DNA of 64,000 nt, taken from contig BCKL01000003.1 in the NCBI GenBank assembly GCA_001600635.1, forward strand, positions 382,308 to 446,307. Direction: 5' to 3'. The notes under the pieces are model-generated. The model made no database searches and was not told the origin of the DNA. It saw only the letters and a list, made by a program, of their open reading frames with translations. The DNA is from Leucosporidium creatinivorum (lineage: Eukaryota; Basidiomycota; Microbotryomycetes; Leucosporidiales; Leucosporidiaceae). Position numbers and translations under genes: made by a program. Shown here piece after piece: positions 50,115 to 63,080 of the stretch (within the stretch, counting starts at the first letter, position 1; each line of letters opens with the position of its first letter).

Positions 50115-51140
50115 CTATCGCCCAGTAAAGTCCGACCTAGCTCCACCACTCGCTCTTCGGCTCTTCAGCACCTCCCTGCACTCCATCCCAATCTCGCGCA
50201 CGCCCTCCACCTTCTCATCCTCCCATGACCGCAATGCAGGCTCCCACGTCCCCCACAGACTGTCGGCCTTGCTGCGTTCGGTCGCCAGGAGAGAGCGAAG
50301 GAGGACTGGGAGCGAAAGGAGGGCGGGAAGGTGGACGAGCGGGTCGAACGCGGTCTTCGGTGGTGGTACTGATGATTCGGCGGTATTTGCTGAGGTGGGA
50401 GTGGGTGTTGGAGGGTCCTCGACGAGCGCCGAGAGTCGTCGGCGAGTGGGAGTCGAGGGCACGGCGGCGGGTGGCTGAGAGGGTGCGGGGCGGGAGGTGG
50501 CAGTAGCAGTAGCGGGAGAGCTGGTGGATGGCGCTAGAGATGCGGAGAGCTGGGAGATGGACTGGAACGAGGCCTTGAGCGAGTCCAGCGAGGCGTCGAG
50601 AGCTTCGGCGCGGCTCTTCATCTTGCGAATGGTGTCGCTCGCCTCGATGAGCTCATGGTGGTGATTGTAAACGAGTGATTGCCTTTCTCCATCCAGCTCG
50701 CGAATCTCTGCAGAGGCAGACAGGTGAGCTGCTGCTGCTGAGGCTGGGAGAGGAGCGAGCGTACCGGTCAAAAGCTCATTCTCGCGCTTGAGCAGGTCTG
50801 GTAGCGATGAAGTGGTGCTCAATGAAGCAAAGTAGACGTCTGGGTTGAACGTGCTGGGCGAGTCTAGCCGACAGCGGAGGGGAGGTCAGCGCTTTGGATC
50901 AACACGAGGCGCTGCAGGGTGCTCACCAATGTCCATCGGATCCCCAGCCTTCTTGGCAGCATCAGCGAGTCCATAGTAATCCCTCAACAGGTTCCGTGTC
51001 CGCTTCTTGCGCTCGCTGCCCGGTTGAGGGCTCGTTCCCAGCGAGGCGACTGACGAGGCGCGCCGGGCGATGGATGGTGGAGGCGAGTAGAGGTCGTTGG
51101 TGCTCGCTCGGCGGCTGATCGGTCCTGGTGTAGATGCCAT
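50115..51140 (-). CDS. VPS51: GARP complex subunit VPS51
   Basis: Three coding exons. After a Ser/Arg-rich tail (RRASTNDLYSPPPSIARRAS) comes the Vps51 signature: NLLRDYYGLADAAKKAG, DPMDIDSPSTFNPDVYF, SLPDLLKRENELLTEIRELD, GERQSLVYNHHHELIEASDT and IRKMKSRAEALDASLDSLKA. GARP tethers endosome-derived vesicles at the trans-Golgi. The C-terminal half is a Pro/Ser/Thr linker followed by a short helix block (LPALLSLPVLLRSLLATERS). The length of about 300 residues is typical of fungal Vps51, not of the longer animal protein. Stop TAG at 50115-50117. Confidence 0.85.
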
Positions 51141-51619
51141 GTTGATGAGCAGCGATGCGAGAAATGTGGCAGCAGGGAGAGCGTCGAGCTCTCGAGCTCT
51201 CGACCTTGGCTTCCTCGTCTGCTGCTCTCTCATCCTTGCAGGTCTGCAGAATGATCCGAGCGGTGTAGAAGATCTCTAAGCGCATTCGAGCCCTGCCGAG
51301 CTGCGGCTCTCGTGCGAAGGCTCCTTTCTCCCTCTCCGCTCACGCCCTGCACTTCTGCTCGGCGGGAGGAAGCTCAGTGAATCGCCGAGGATGCTGCAAG
51401 CTCTCGTCGACTATCATGACAGTCGCTCATGTCTTCGAGAGGGCTGCTTCTGAGCGACAGGTTGTCTCGGCGCTCGGCGCCCTCAGTTTGACCTTTCTGC
51501 CCGCCCCTTCATTTTCGAACAGACTCTCAGGCGGACGCTGGAAGTGATGGGAAGAGGTAGATACATTGCAGAGCGATAGCTGGAGCTGAAGAAGGACTAC
51601 AGCCAAGCTTACCAGTCCT
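51141..51619 (-). promoter_or_regulatory. 5' flank of VPS51
   Basis: A 0.48-kb region between VPS51 and the next minus-strand gene. It holds a CTCGGCGCTCGGCGCCCTC palindrome-like cluster near 51467. No gene is seen. Confidence 0.35.
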
Positions 51620-53359
51620 TCAATCTAAGGAGCGAAGGAAGCAAGAGCGAGAAAGGTCAGCGCCGAATTCCAATGCTCGTTTCGAAGTGATTGACCAAGA
51701 GCTCGAAGCTCGTTGGTACGGCATCAGTGTTCCAACTTGTATCTCAACATTCGACGAGACCCAGGAGTTTGTACGCTCCCTTAAGGGCCGCCGTTTGTCC
51801 GCCCGTCGGTGTAGCTTTCCTCACGCGCCATAGGAGGGAACAGGGAGATGACGCTCACGCATTGCTGCACTCGAGCTTGAGCAAGATGGAAGAGCTGGAC
51901 GAAGCGCGGTCGAGCGAACCTGAAATGAGCGAACGGAAGGTCAGCTCCTTGCTCTCGAGCGATGATGGGACTGCTGCAGGTCGATGAAGAAGGCTCGAGA
52001 CATGGTAAGTTCTCCTCCTTCCAGACCGAGGTCCGGTTAGATTGCTGAGATAGTGATCTTCGTGTGTTGAATCATCCTTGCCAGGATGGGAGGAGGAAAG
52101 CGAGGAGGGAGAGGCTCACCGAGTCGACTGCAATCCGTAGAGATACTGTAGTTGACGCGCGGCGGATGAAGTCGCATGCCATCATGGGAAGCTGAGCTGC
52201 CGGAAGGGCCCTGAGAGGCGGCGTAGGGGACTGTGCGAAGGCCGAGATAGGTCAGCGACAGATCTCGGCCACCAACAGATGTTGTAGATGCGAGTCGACA
52301 AGGCAAAGCGTCATTCAAGGCTGAAACTTTAGTGCTATTTGGTTTCCTCAGGTAGCATAGGTGATGGGATCGTGTCCCGGTATAAAATAATCACGCGCAA
52401 TGCCTCATCGAGTTGGGGGAAGGGGGTGGGAGAGCTCGGAGACAAGGCTTACCTCGTGCGTGAAGGATCCGAGAGTAGCAGAAGCCGACATGAGGAGCAC
52501 GAGAAGTTCGAAGATCTGTAGAGGGAGCAGCAGGAAGTCAGCGGCTGCACTCGGCGATGATCAAGCTGCTCCACCTGGCTACAGACGAGCTCAGATTGCT
52601 TTGAAATAAGCTGTCCTCATTGAACAGACGAACTCGAAAGCCTCTGTTCTCGGACACATGCAATCGAAGGACAGAGTCGGCTGAAGCTGGACCCCGTCCT
52701 CGCGAATCATCACGGTCTACTCGTCTGTTGCGAGGTCGGCCATAGGGAGTGAAGATAGAGGTGCGACTCACCATCGAGTCGGTGGCTGCATATGTAGCGG
52801 GCTGCCCTCGTAAAGCGAGCACCGAGGTAGGGGGCTTTGACGGTCCGGAGACGGCGATGACGGTGATGTAGGTGACCAGCAGTGGCAGGGAATGTTCATC
52901 TGATACAGAGGAGCAATGCGGGTCAGCGAAGTGTCCTTAACTGGCCTTGCAAAGGCCTCAATCGTTGGTGCTGCCGAAGAACCGTTCGTTTCGCCCCATT
53001 CCGGTGGCATACGCTCCGCAACCGATGGTTGTCCGCACTCGCACGAGTGCGATTGGTGAAAAAATTAGAATTTGGCCGTCATGGCGTACCGTCGAAACGG
53101 TCGAAAACGGACGAAAGGGGGAGGAATGGGGGGAAACGAGAAACTCACCTCGTACAGCTGTACTAAAGCACCCCGCTCATCCCTGAGCACTCCGAGCAAT
53201 TGTGTAAAAAATGTTCATGTAGTAGACGAGATCCCAGGTGATGCAGGTCGACACCTAGCCGCAAGAATGACAAGTAAAAATGTCAGCTCGACGAGATCTT
53301 GTAGCGGACCAGGACGGTGCGAGGGTCGTTGCGACGGGTCCGGTATCGCTCCTGCCCAT
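51620..53359 (-). CDS. putative many-exon membrane protein, unidentified
   Basis: No long frame exists, but six minus-strand GCTGAC branch sites (near 51656, 51940, 52250, 52540, 52922 and 53281), each followed by an acceptor and a GTGAG/GTAAG donor, mark a spliced gene. The exon chain that keeps phase reads EHSLPLLVTYITVIAVSGPS with ALRGQPATYAATDSM, then IFELLVLLMSASATLGSFTH, then a soluble tail, and stops at TGA 51620-51622 in a tiny last coding segment. An upstream exon (about 53170-53245) has STCITWDLVYYMNIFYTIAR, also membrane-like, but I could not join it cleanly. A TTATAAAG word at about 53519-53526 on the minus strand may be the TATA box. No family assigned; the 5' half and the start are guesses. 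Confidence 0.4.
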
Positions 53360-53836
53360 CAGGTCAAGTGTATGGAATAGTCGACAGCCTCAACGCTGCC
53401 TCGCGCGACGCGAAGAATCGACGACGACGACGAAGGCGGTTGAGTCCCGAGAGATGTGCTCGTCCTTGGGATGCAGGAGGCGAAGATATTGTAGGGATAC
53501 AGTGAGATGCGATGCTCACCCTTTATAAGCCGAGATCCATTCCGAGGTCGCGAGGAATCGAGGTGGAAGCGGGAAGGCAAGAGGCTCTGTGGGCGGACGG
53601 TTTGGACTTGGCCGCCAGCGCGAAGGGGTCGACGAGAAGGGAGGTCCGAGCTCCCTTAGCTTCTGACCAATCGTTACAGCAGCCTCACCTCGTCTCGCGC
53701 TTGAGCTGCAGCGCTTCATTCGACTGCAAAGCTACTCTCCACCTATCGTCCTACATCTCGACTCGCCCAGCTTCCTCGAAAGTCGAGCCAGGATCGCCGC
53801 GTGTCGAGGCAGCACCACAACAAAGACTGGCCGGTC
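53360..53836. promoter_or_regulatory. divergent spacer before the RhoGAP gene
   Basis: Probable shared promoter between the unidentified minus-strand gene and the RhoGAP gene. It contains a TATAAA-like word on the minus strand near 53520. The plus frame open from 53512 to 53856 is probably 5' UTR, because the RhoGAP coding frame starts at ATG 53837 in another frame. Confidence 0.35.
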
Positions 53837-56800
53837 ATGGTGAGCCAATCAGCTGAATAGAAGCGCGTTGTTTCTGTAGCTGATCAGATCTACGCTGTAC
53901 CAGCTGGGGCGCAAGCACAAGAAGCGGCAAGCTTCGATAGGCTCAGTCGACCTCCTCAACGCCGCCTCGTCGAGCGGTTCAGCGGCGCCTGAGCAGTCGG
54001 CGGCGCCTTCGCGCGCGTTCAACTATCTCGTGGAACGTGCAAGGGGAGCTGTAGGCTTTGGCGGCCGCGAGCGCACTCGCACCAGCAGCAGCACCAGCGA
54101 CGAAGGTCTGGGCGCGCAGGCGCTCTCGAGCAGCCCTACGAGCAAGCCCTTCTTCGGTCGAGGCAACAGCACCGATGGAGGATCGTCAACTACTAGCACC
54201 AGGAGCTCCCTCCCCTTCTCGGCGTCGATGCAAGACCTTACGGCTCCTCCGAGAGCCGCTGCAGCTGGAGGAGGGGGCGCGTTCTTTCGACGGCCGTCGA
54301 CTACACCGAGCCCAGCATGGCTAGCACCGACAGCGGAGTCTTCGACCAAGTATCAGTCTTCGTCGCCACTCCCGAGCTCGCCTAGCTCGCCCGTCTTGTC
54401 ATCGCAAGCTTCGCCGAGTGATGGTCCACGGAGGGACAAGGGCATTGTAGCAGAGAGCGGCAAGAAGCTGGCTGCATTGTCGGGATCTTCGAGTGATTTA
54501 GGGAACCCTGTGAGTAGCTCATCTTCAGCGCCGAGAGCTGCGGAAGCTGACGCTCCTTCTTTCGCTCGAACAGCTACTCGCAACCTCGAGGAAGGCCTTC
54601 TCTCGCTCGGTCGAGGACGTCTCGAATCGTCGAGCATCTCGGCTATTCCCAGAAGCGATCCCTCCAGTCCCCTCCCTCTCGCGACGCTCCACCGACGAGC
54701 TCTCGCGCGAGTATCGCTCTCGAACCTCCACCGCCGAGCCGGCGCTCCCAAGTCACCGAACCCGCACCACATCACTCGCGCCTTCCGCCGCCCTCGACTG
54801 CTACCCATCTCCCTCCCTTTCAACATCAGCACCCTCTTCTCGAGGCTCACGTAGCCCTTCGCCATCTCGTCCTCTCTCCAACGGCGATGCCTCCCCAGTC
54901 CCATTCCCTATCTCCAACTCGACACCCAACCTCGCGGCAGCTTCGCCAGCTCTCTCTCAGACCTCCAACGATGGCGATCGGAGACGCGACTCGCAGACGA
55001 TCTTCTGTCAAGGGCTACTGCAGCGGAAAGGCGACTACATCCCCTCCTCCGGCCGACCTCTCGCATCTCCCTCAGCCACCTCGGCCCTCAGCCCTCCGGC
55101 CACCTCCCCCACTATCTCGCAGTCCGGCTCCTCCTACTTCCACCCACGCACCGCCTCACCACTCGCGAAATCACCGAAGGGAGAGGCCGACCTCCAACGG
55201 GGGTGGAAGCCGTACCGCGCCATCCTGAAGGGATCGAAGCTCTACCTCCACAAGCTTCCAGGAGACCTCAGTACCACCGCCAAGCACATCTTCCCCTCCA
55301 CCATCGTCGACTCTGGTTCGCCGTCGCTCGACCCCAGGTCGATGTTCGCACCGGCGAGTCCCGCCCTTCTCGGCGAGGATGGGAGCAAGAGGAAGCAGAG
55401 GGCATTTTGGGGGACGGGAGGTACTGCTCATCCGGGGCTGGTGGTGGGAGATGCAGGAGGGGACGAGCCTAAGGTGCAGGGAGGGACGATGGAGGCGCTG
55501 GTCCACGAGCTCGTCTTCGGCACGAGCTTCGTTGCGACCAAGCCACTACCCACGGTGGTAGTGGGAGACGGCGATGTCAAGACCGAGGCAGCGGCACGAC
55601 CACCAACACACGACTACGACGAGTCGGCCTACGACGCCTTCCTCAGCACCCTCCTCCTCGTCTGGCCCGCTCTCCCCTTCTCGGCCTCCCAGTCAGCCAG
55701 CGAGCTCGATCGCTGCGCAGGTCTCGCCGTTCGCACTGCTGTGGAATCCGCCTCGAAGGATCCCGACGGCTCCAGAGCATCAGCGGAGGCGCTCGCAACT
55801 CGCCTTCGCAAGATCGTCATCATCATCTGCGACAAGTTCCCTCAAGACCTTCGTCGAACGGACAAGGGGCGCGTGGTGCCGTCGGAGCTCAAGATTGCGC
55901 TGGAGGAGGTCGTTCGGCAGCTTCGCACTCTGCCGCTGGAGAAGGTCGACGGCGACGCGCTCGCCAAGTCGATCGAGACGATGTTCTTGGGTTCCGAAGG
56001 ACTCAAGACCAAGTCGAAGCCTCTAACCGAATGGCCACCGCTCCCAGCATCCTCGCAGGCTCGGTCCGCCTCCTCAAACTCAGGCTCGCCGTCCAAGACG
56101 AGGAAGCGGCTGCCCTCGGAGCAGGACCTCCAGCCCACTCTCACCGCTCAGGCGTTCCTCCAGACGGACCCCCTCGTCTTCGCCGCTCAAATCCATCTCT
56201 TCCACCTCGACCGCCTCGCCGCCATCTCGGGCAACATCTCCACTCCTCGGCACCTCCTTCGAACCGCCAGCCTCATCCTCTCAACCGACCCTTCGACCAA
56301 GCAGACCGCCATCACCTCCCTCTTCTCCTTCTCCCCCGCATCACCTCACTTCCTCACTCGACTCGTCCTTCAGACGATACTCTCGAGCACCCCGAACAGC
56401 GGAGGAGGCATGCTCTTCTCGCCCTCCAACGCTTCGTCGCCTTGTGAGGCCCGAGCAGCCATTCTTGCGCTCTGGATATCCGTTGGGGAGGAGCTAAAGA
56501 GGAGAGGAGATGCGGCGGGATGGGTCGCCGTCGCGAGCGCGCTGTGCTGTCGAGCGATTGCGAGGTTGGAGGAGACTTGGAGGTCGTTGCCGGCTGGCAA
56601 GGTCGACATCGTGCGGGAGCAATGGGTACCGACGCTCTACGGAGTCGGCTTCGTCGACTTTGAGGAGACGAGGGTCGGCGCCTTCGCTTTTGAGTCGGCC
56701 GAGGAGCACACCAGCGTGCCCTTCCTCGGCTCGGTGCTCGAGGAGACGATCAGCGCGCTGAGGACGGCTAGTACACCTACGGCAGCGCACCCCAACTCCA

Positions 56801-59800
56801 TCAACATGGGACCGCTGTACCGCATCAAGAACGAGCTCGACGTCGCTGCCGCCGTATGGACTCAGGAGCCTCTGGCCACCCTCGACGCTCAGCCGGATCA
56901 CAAGACTCAGTTCTTGCTGCAGGTCTCTTCGCGACTCGGCCATCCCGACAAAGCCCATCTCAGCGCCTATCTCGCCGCCTCGCTCGAGGCCGAACCTCGC
57001 CCTTCGACTCAACACCTCAGCCTCCACTACAAGACCCGCCTGCCGACCGAGCCGAGCCCCATCCTCCCTCTCCTCATGATCGAGCCACTTCCTCACATCA
57101 CTCTTATCGACCGCGAGAAGCTCATCTCGTCCAGCTCGGGCCTCCTTCCTCGCAAGCAGTCGACTCCTGGCCCTTCCGCCATTCCCTCCTCTCCCACCGT
57201 CGCTTCCGCCACCCGTCTCGCTCGCCACAACTCTTACCCTCCCTCCACGACGACTTCCACCGACCATGTCAGCATGTTCACTCGCCTTCGAGACGAGATC
57301 GCCAGCCCCTCCGACACTCTCCTCCGCTTCGCCGACGGCGACATCGTCTTCCGCATTGTCTCGGCGGCGGCTCCCGTACTTCCCCTCGCCTCTTCCAACG
57401 AGCGAGGTGTGCTCTCGCGCACGTCGAGCTGGATTGAGTCGAGGTCTTCGAGGACGAAGAGCGCGAGGGCCTCGCTCAGTTCGAGCTTCGCCCCCCTTAG
57501 TCGCTCCTCGTCAAAGAGGGAGGGCTCGCCTACCTCTCTCAGGTATCCCGAAGTCAAGTTGCAGGTCGCTGGGGAAGAGGAGCCGGTCCACGTTGTCGTC
57601 AAGGCGGGCACTTTGGAAACGCTCGTCGACTTACTCGTGCTCGGCACCGGCAACATGCGCACCCCATCGACCGACGCCGATGGCCACTCCTCGCTCGCCG
57701 GTCGGCGTCCTCTCAGCCTCAACATGGGCGAGTATCGAGCTGCCTTCTTCGCCACCTACCGGAGCTTCTCATCGGCCCTCGTCATCCTCGACATGCTTCG
57801 CAAGAGGTACCTCGCCGCTCCCAACGCCGCCCTCGAATCGGTCAACCTCACGCCCGCTAGACCCTTCCCAACTTGGTCGATGGCTCCCACGGTCGAATCG
57901 GACGACTGGGATTGGGAGCGCATCACCAAGATCCGCCTCGGCGTGCTCAAGAACCTCCGTTACTGGATGGAGCAGCACGTCGGCGACTTCCTCGACGACG
58001 ACGATCTCTGGTCCTCGGCTCTCACCTTTCTCCACTTCGTCGAGTCAACCGAGCAGGCATCGATGGCCAAGCGACCGGACGACGATGCTGTGCTCGCCGA
58101 GGTGCAGCGCCTGCGCAAGAGGTTCGGGCGAGAGAGTTTGAGGCCAGCGGTCAGGACGAGGTCTTCGGTCGACAAGGACAGCAATAAATTATCGTCGGAT
58201 CTCTCTTTCGACAAGCTAGATGCGTCCGAGCTGGTGGATCGTTTGGACCAGGTCGCTTGCCGAGTCTCCCGAGATCTCACCGGTCAGTCTCTCCCTTCCA
58301 CACCTCGACCGAGGACTCTCGCTGACCCTGTTCTCTCTCAAACACAGAGCGAGACCTACTTCGGTACATCGAGGTACTCGAGACCAGCACCCTCTCCGAC
58401 CCCGCTGCGTGGTATCCCACTCGCTCAGCGCCCCGAGTCGACGAGGAGGATCTCGTCGTCGCCGACGCCTACTCGCACACTTCCAGCCTCGCCAGCGACG
58501 CTCAACTCGCTCGGAAGATGCCCATCAGTCTTCGCAACGTCCTCTCCGCTCACACGACTCTTCGCCGCTGGGTGCTCGCGCACCTCGTCGAACCCGACCT
58601 CTCCCTTCGCCAACGCCAGCTCCGCATGCTCAAAGCCGTTGAGATGCTCGAGACGTGTCGATCAAGGATGTCGAACGTCTTCTTTGGAGGAGAAGCAGAG
58701 GCGCAGAGTGGCATGCTCGACCCCAGCCTCGCCAGCTTCGTCGAGCGCGCCGTCATTTCGGCAATCGTCTCGCCCGAGTCGCGCCTCTTCGCCTCGGCCT
58801 GGTCGTCGGTGGCCTCCGCTCGCGGTCTCTTCTCTCCCGACACTCTCGTCTCCCTCCTCCGACCCAACCTCCTCCTGACCGACTCGACCGCCACCCTCGA
58901 CATTGCCTGGCTCAACGAGCGGCTCGTCGAGATCGCGACCCAAGTCGACAGCCTCTCGGAAGGCATCTCGATCAATTTCTCCAAGCGTCGATGGATCTTC
59001 AACACCGTTCGCAACGCACTGGCCATTCGCCCTTCGCAGCCTCAAGGCTCGGACGACGTCCTGCGAGTGATGGAGCGCCGACTGACTGGCTGGGGCAGCT
59101 GGGGCCAGCGGATCCTTCGAGACGTCGCCTCGGCCGAGGGCACCAAGGTGACCAAGTCCATCAAGCCTTTCGCTCGCCTCGTAGCGCAACAGCAGGACAA
59201 GATTCGGCGCGACAAGGCGACTCGCGACCTCGTTTCGAAGGGACAGAAGCTCGAGCAGCAGGGTCGGCTACAGCGGGAGAAGGAGGTCGCAAGGGCGATG
59301 GACAAGAGCGTCAGCGTACGCACTCGGCGTATGACCTCCCTCTTCCGCGTCGGTCGCCCCGTCTCCACCTTCAACCTGAGCTCCACCGCTACTCCTCCTC
59401 CGACCGCGCCTTCGGCTCACGCTCTCAACGCCCTTCGAGAATGGGTCCCCCAAACCAAACCTTACCTCGTCCTCACCCTCTCCGGCGTCGAGGTCTCTCC
59501 CTACGACAACTCGCAGCGCTCCTTCGTCTTCGAGCTTTCGACCGAGGAGGGACAACGAACGCTGTTCCAAGCGCCGACGCGCGACGAGCTCAGCAACTGG
59601 ATCGCGCACTTCAAGAAGAGCGGCACTCAAATCGCCTTCCGTCGAGCTACCTTCCTCGCCCAAACCGCCCTCGCTGAAGAGCCTGAGGAGACTGCCCCGG
59701 CCGCCCTCGTCAAGTCGCCGGCGAAGCAGCTCGCTGCTACGGCTCGTGAGTTCTGGCTATTCCTTCTTTCCCTACCTGAGACCGACCATTTTCTTCTGCA

Positions 59801-61131
59801 GTCTTCTCCGTCCCGCTCTGGTACTTGCTGCAGCGAGAAGGTTCGACCGTCCCAGCCTTCATCGACAAGGCGATCAACGCTATCGAAGAGAGAGGTGAGC
59901 TCGGTTGCGCTCTTCTCGCTCTTCTTAGCTAACTATCCTCCCCCACAGGCCTCGCTGAGGTCGGCATCTACCGCATCTCGGGCGAGAACCGAGTGATCAA
60001 CGAGCTCAAGGAGGCGCTCAACCGAGGCGGCGACCCTGCCGCTCTGCTCGCCAAGACCGATGTGCACAACGTCACCGGTCTCCTCAAGCTCTTCCTCCGC
60101 GAGATGCCCGACCCTCTCGTTCCCTTCGACTTCTACGACAAGTTCATCGCCGCCAACGCCATCCAGGACTACGACGAGCGCCTCTACGCCATTCGCGACC
60201 TGGTCTGGTCTTTGCCTCGCCCGAACTTTGACCTCACTCGCCGATTGACGGAGCACTTCGACAAGTGAGCCACTTTCCTCGCTTTCCCTCAAGCTCAGGG
60301 AGCTGACTCGGCTTTCGCTTCGCAGGGTCACCGACAACGAGGACGTCAACGCCATGCACGCTGGCAACCTGTCCATCATCTTCGCTCCGTGAGTTGATGA
60401 GTTATTCTTCTATCTCTGAACGCTCGCTAACTTCTCATGGCAGGACGCTCCTCAAACCTCCTCCTGGACCCGCCGCGTTCGGCCTCTCCATGTCCAACCT
60501 CGGCCAAGTCGCCAACATTGTCAAGTCGCTGATCCTACAGCAAGCGTGGATCTTCGTCGAGGAGGTGGCCGAGGAGGAAGCCGTCCAGGGACTGGTAGCG
60601 GAGGAGACCCAGCTCGAGGCGCGCGCCGAGCAGCCTGATTTCGAGAAGGACCTTCCCATCGGCCTAGGACTCAACACGGACGTCCCCGAAGTGCTCAGCA
60701 ACCCCATCGAGTCGATGGACACTCCGATCTCTCCGGTCGGCGCCGTTGTCGACTTCAGCGGCGAGGACGATGCGCTGCCCGAGACGCCGCTCAAGGAGGC
60801 CGAGCAGCCAGCCCTGCTCCCCACTCCTCTACCCGGTGCTATCGCGTCTTCCGCTGTACATGCTACGTCCGCCGCCCACCACAACGGCATGGACGACTCC
60901 ACCATCCGCGCCGCTTCCACTCCCCGCTCGGACATGCCCTCCCCATCGCAGTGGTTCGAGAACGACGGTGCTGATGGGCTGTCGCTCGAGTTCTCCGTCA
61001 AGACTCCTCCTCCTCCACCTCTCATCCCTCCTCCCAAGTCCGGCGAGGCCTTCATCGACTCTCTCTCCCTGCCCTCTCCCATCTCGGAGTCGCTCTTCGC
61101 CGGTTCTCACTCCACGACGCCTACTCCTTGA
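53837..61131 (+). CDS. BEM2: BEM2-type Rho GTPase-activating protein (PH, RasGEF-like, RhoGAP)
   Basis: ATG at 53837-53839 is cut from the rest by an intron (GTGAGCC... to CAG at 53903); the frame resumes LGRKHKKRQASIGSVDLLNA. A long Ser/Pro-rich stretch leads to a PH domain (QGLLQRKGDYIPSSG and GWKPYRAILKGSKLYLHKLP). Next are a RasGEF N-terminal-like block (GEYRAAFFATYRSFSSALVI, IRLGVLKNLRYWMEQHVGDF), a RasGEF-like fold (RDLLRYIEVLE, LRRWVLAHLVEPDLSLRQRQ), a second PH-like region near 59460-59630, and RhoGAP: LAEVGIYRISGENRVINELK with the arginine finger in GIYRISG, then GLLKLFLREMPDPLVPF and AMHAGNLSIIFAPTLLKPP. This order and the length of roughly 2,200 residues match yeast Bem2, which turns off Rho1/Cdc42 in bud growth. 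The tail is acidic then Pro-rich. Stop TGA at 61131. Confidence 0.9.
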
Positions 61132-61949
61132 GCTCAGCCTACAAGCCCGTTTTAGTACATTCACCCTTTGTCTAATCAGTGTAGATACCCCTCGTTCAAT
61201 TCCCATCGCACGTATCCCCCCTTGCCCATCTCGGCGCCGAACGTACGCGTGAGCTGTATCGAAGTACGGCGAATTGTCGATCGGCGAAAAGCAGTCGGAG
61301 CGCTTTGAAGGTGCTGAAAACGTACTATATTCGACTAGAGCATTGCAGGCCGAATGTCGACCTTCGAAGCTCAGCTCGACTCGCTGGCAGGGGGCGCTTG
61401 GGCGCTCAGCGCCGGGGGGTCAAGAAACCCAGGACTCGCCTTGCCTCTCTTTCGCTCGCTCTTCTCACCAAGTCCCATCCGTCAGTCTCAATTTTCGCGC
61501 AGAATACAGCACACGACCCCCCTACTTCCCTGCACTATCGATCCTCGCTTCGACCGCTCGAATCCGCCGTCTCTGTCGGAGAAAACTCGAACTCGCCGGA
61601 ATCGAGCGCAGAGCGCGCAGTACGGTGCATCAGGCTGCAGGGGAGCAGGGGAGGGAAGATCGTACAGGAATGGATCCGTTGGAGTGACCCCCTGGCGAGG
61701 AATAGCCTAGGAGGGGGGAGACTATGCTCGCGGAAGGGAATTGGTCGACTCACAGAGGCAGGGGGAACCGCTGCCCGTTTCGTCGAGTCGAAGCAGGGGC
61801 GGTTGCAGGGAGTTATGATGGGAGGGGGAGATTATGATCCAATGGTGAGATGGTGTTGTTGAGGGCAGGAGAGCTGACCCCGCCCCCTCTACCCCTCTAC
61901 GTCCTCCCTACTCCCTACTTTCGACTGGTCACCTCTACAAAGAGCTCCA
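61132..61949. other. intergenic region upstream of RPL29
   Basis: About 0.8 kb. The last 80 bases are pyrimidine-rich (CCCCTCTACCCCTCTACGTCC), as expected for a ribosomal protein promoter. Overlapping open frames at 61274-61862 have no motif. No gene is supported. Confidence 0.4.
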
Positions 61950-62404
61950 ATGGCCAAGTCGAAGAACCACACCGCTCACAACCAGACCAGGGTGCGTTCC
62001 CTTGCTATCACGGCGCGCCTTAGATGCGGCGCGCTGACTGCAAGCCGAGGGAGACGGATCGCTGACCCACGCCACCACTACACAGAAAGCTCACCGCAAC
62101 GGTATCAAGAAGCCCAAGACCAACAAGTACCCTTCGCTCAAGGGAGTACGTCGCCTTTCGCTGCTCCTCTCCCGCTCGGCGCCAGCTCGGAGCTAACTCT
62201 CCCCCCTTCCCTCCTCCTCCAGGTCGACCCCAAGTTCCGCCGCAACGCTCGTCACGCTGCCATGGGAACCCAGAAGGCCGTTGCCGCCGCCAAGGGTGAG
62301 TGCATGACCCTGCGCTCAACTCAGCTTGGACTTCGCCGTTCGCGAGCGGAGGCGAACAGCGCTGACTCTGTTCCCTTCTCACAGCCGAGACCGCCTCCGC
62401 ATAA
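61950..62404 (+). CDS. RPL29: 60S ribosomal protein eL29 (RPL29)
   Basis: Four small exons splice to MAKSKNHTAHNQTRKAHRNG, then IKKPKTNKYPSLKG, VDPKFRRNARHAAMGTQKAV and AAAKAETASA, about 64 residues, ending at TAA 62402-62404. This is the full-length, very basic eL29, matching the eukaryotic consensus almost residue for residue (KNHTAHNQ...AHRNGIKKP). eL29 sits on the surface of the large subunit. Introns begin GTGCGT and GTGAGT, with GCTGAC branch sites. Three introns in about 450 bases is dense even for this window. Confidence 0.95.
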
Positions 62405-63080
62405 GTTGTCTGTTGGTGGTGGTTGTGCAGAAGTGGTGTAACGCTCGCTGGAGAGTGTTTCGAAACAGCCTCATGGGTCCGTTCTGAGCCGAGAGAGATG
62501 CTTCCGCCGAGAGAAGTGCTGCGCCGAGCGGCGTGCAGAGAGCGACGGAAGATTGATCTCGAGCTGAGCTGGAGCGAGCCTTGAAGACCTCACGTCTCAC
62601 CCTGCTCTGCTCAGAGGCAGCAAGTGGCTGTCCAGCTGTCCGCCGAAGCAAGCACGCCCGAAACGAGCGCCGAGATGGTCCAATGGCGGCCACAAATGAG
62701 AGGCTACGTAGTAAGCGAGGAGACAGTGAAATAGTCGCTGATGTTGTGCCCACCGCCAGAGCTCGCCAAAGGGCTCCACAACTCACCCTCGAAGTCGGCC
62801 TCCAGCTCGGTCTCGGCGGAGAGCTGCCCCTTTGCCTGTCAGCGAGCCAATCGTCTTCGAAGCCCCTCCGAGACATAAAGAGATACACCAGAACCTCAGC
62901 CGAACTTTCGCATGCCATCAAGCACCTCGACTTGACCCCTCGAGTTATACTCAAGGCGCTGACGCCTGCGCGCGCCTGAGGGTCTGCTGCCTCCCTCGTC
63001 TCTTCGTCTCTTCACCCTTCAGCTACGCGACAGCAAGACAGTGCTCTCGCCTTACCAGCTCCCGAAGGCAAGACTCCACC
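62405..63080. other. intergenic region between RPL29 and TVP38
   Basis: A 0.68-kb gap. It contains the RPL29 3' end and the TVP38 promoter. CGCCGAG words recur near 62503 and 62523. The open frame 62581-62979 has no motif and lacks coding bias. No gene is seen. Confidence 0.35.

Noticed and set aside
53512-53856. Plus-strand frame of 114 residues as the N-terminus of the RhoGAP protein
   Set aside because: It does not stay in phase with the downstream exon after removal of the intron at 53840-53903, whereas ATG 53837 does.
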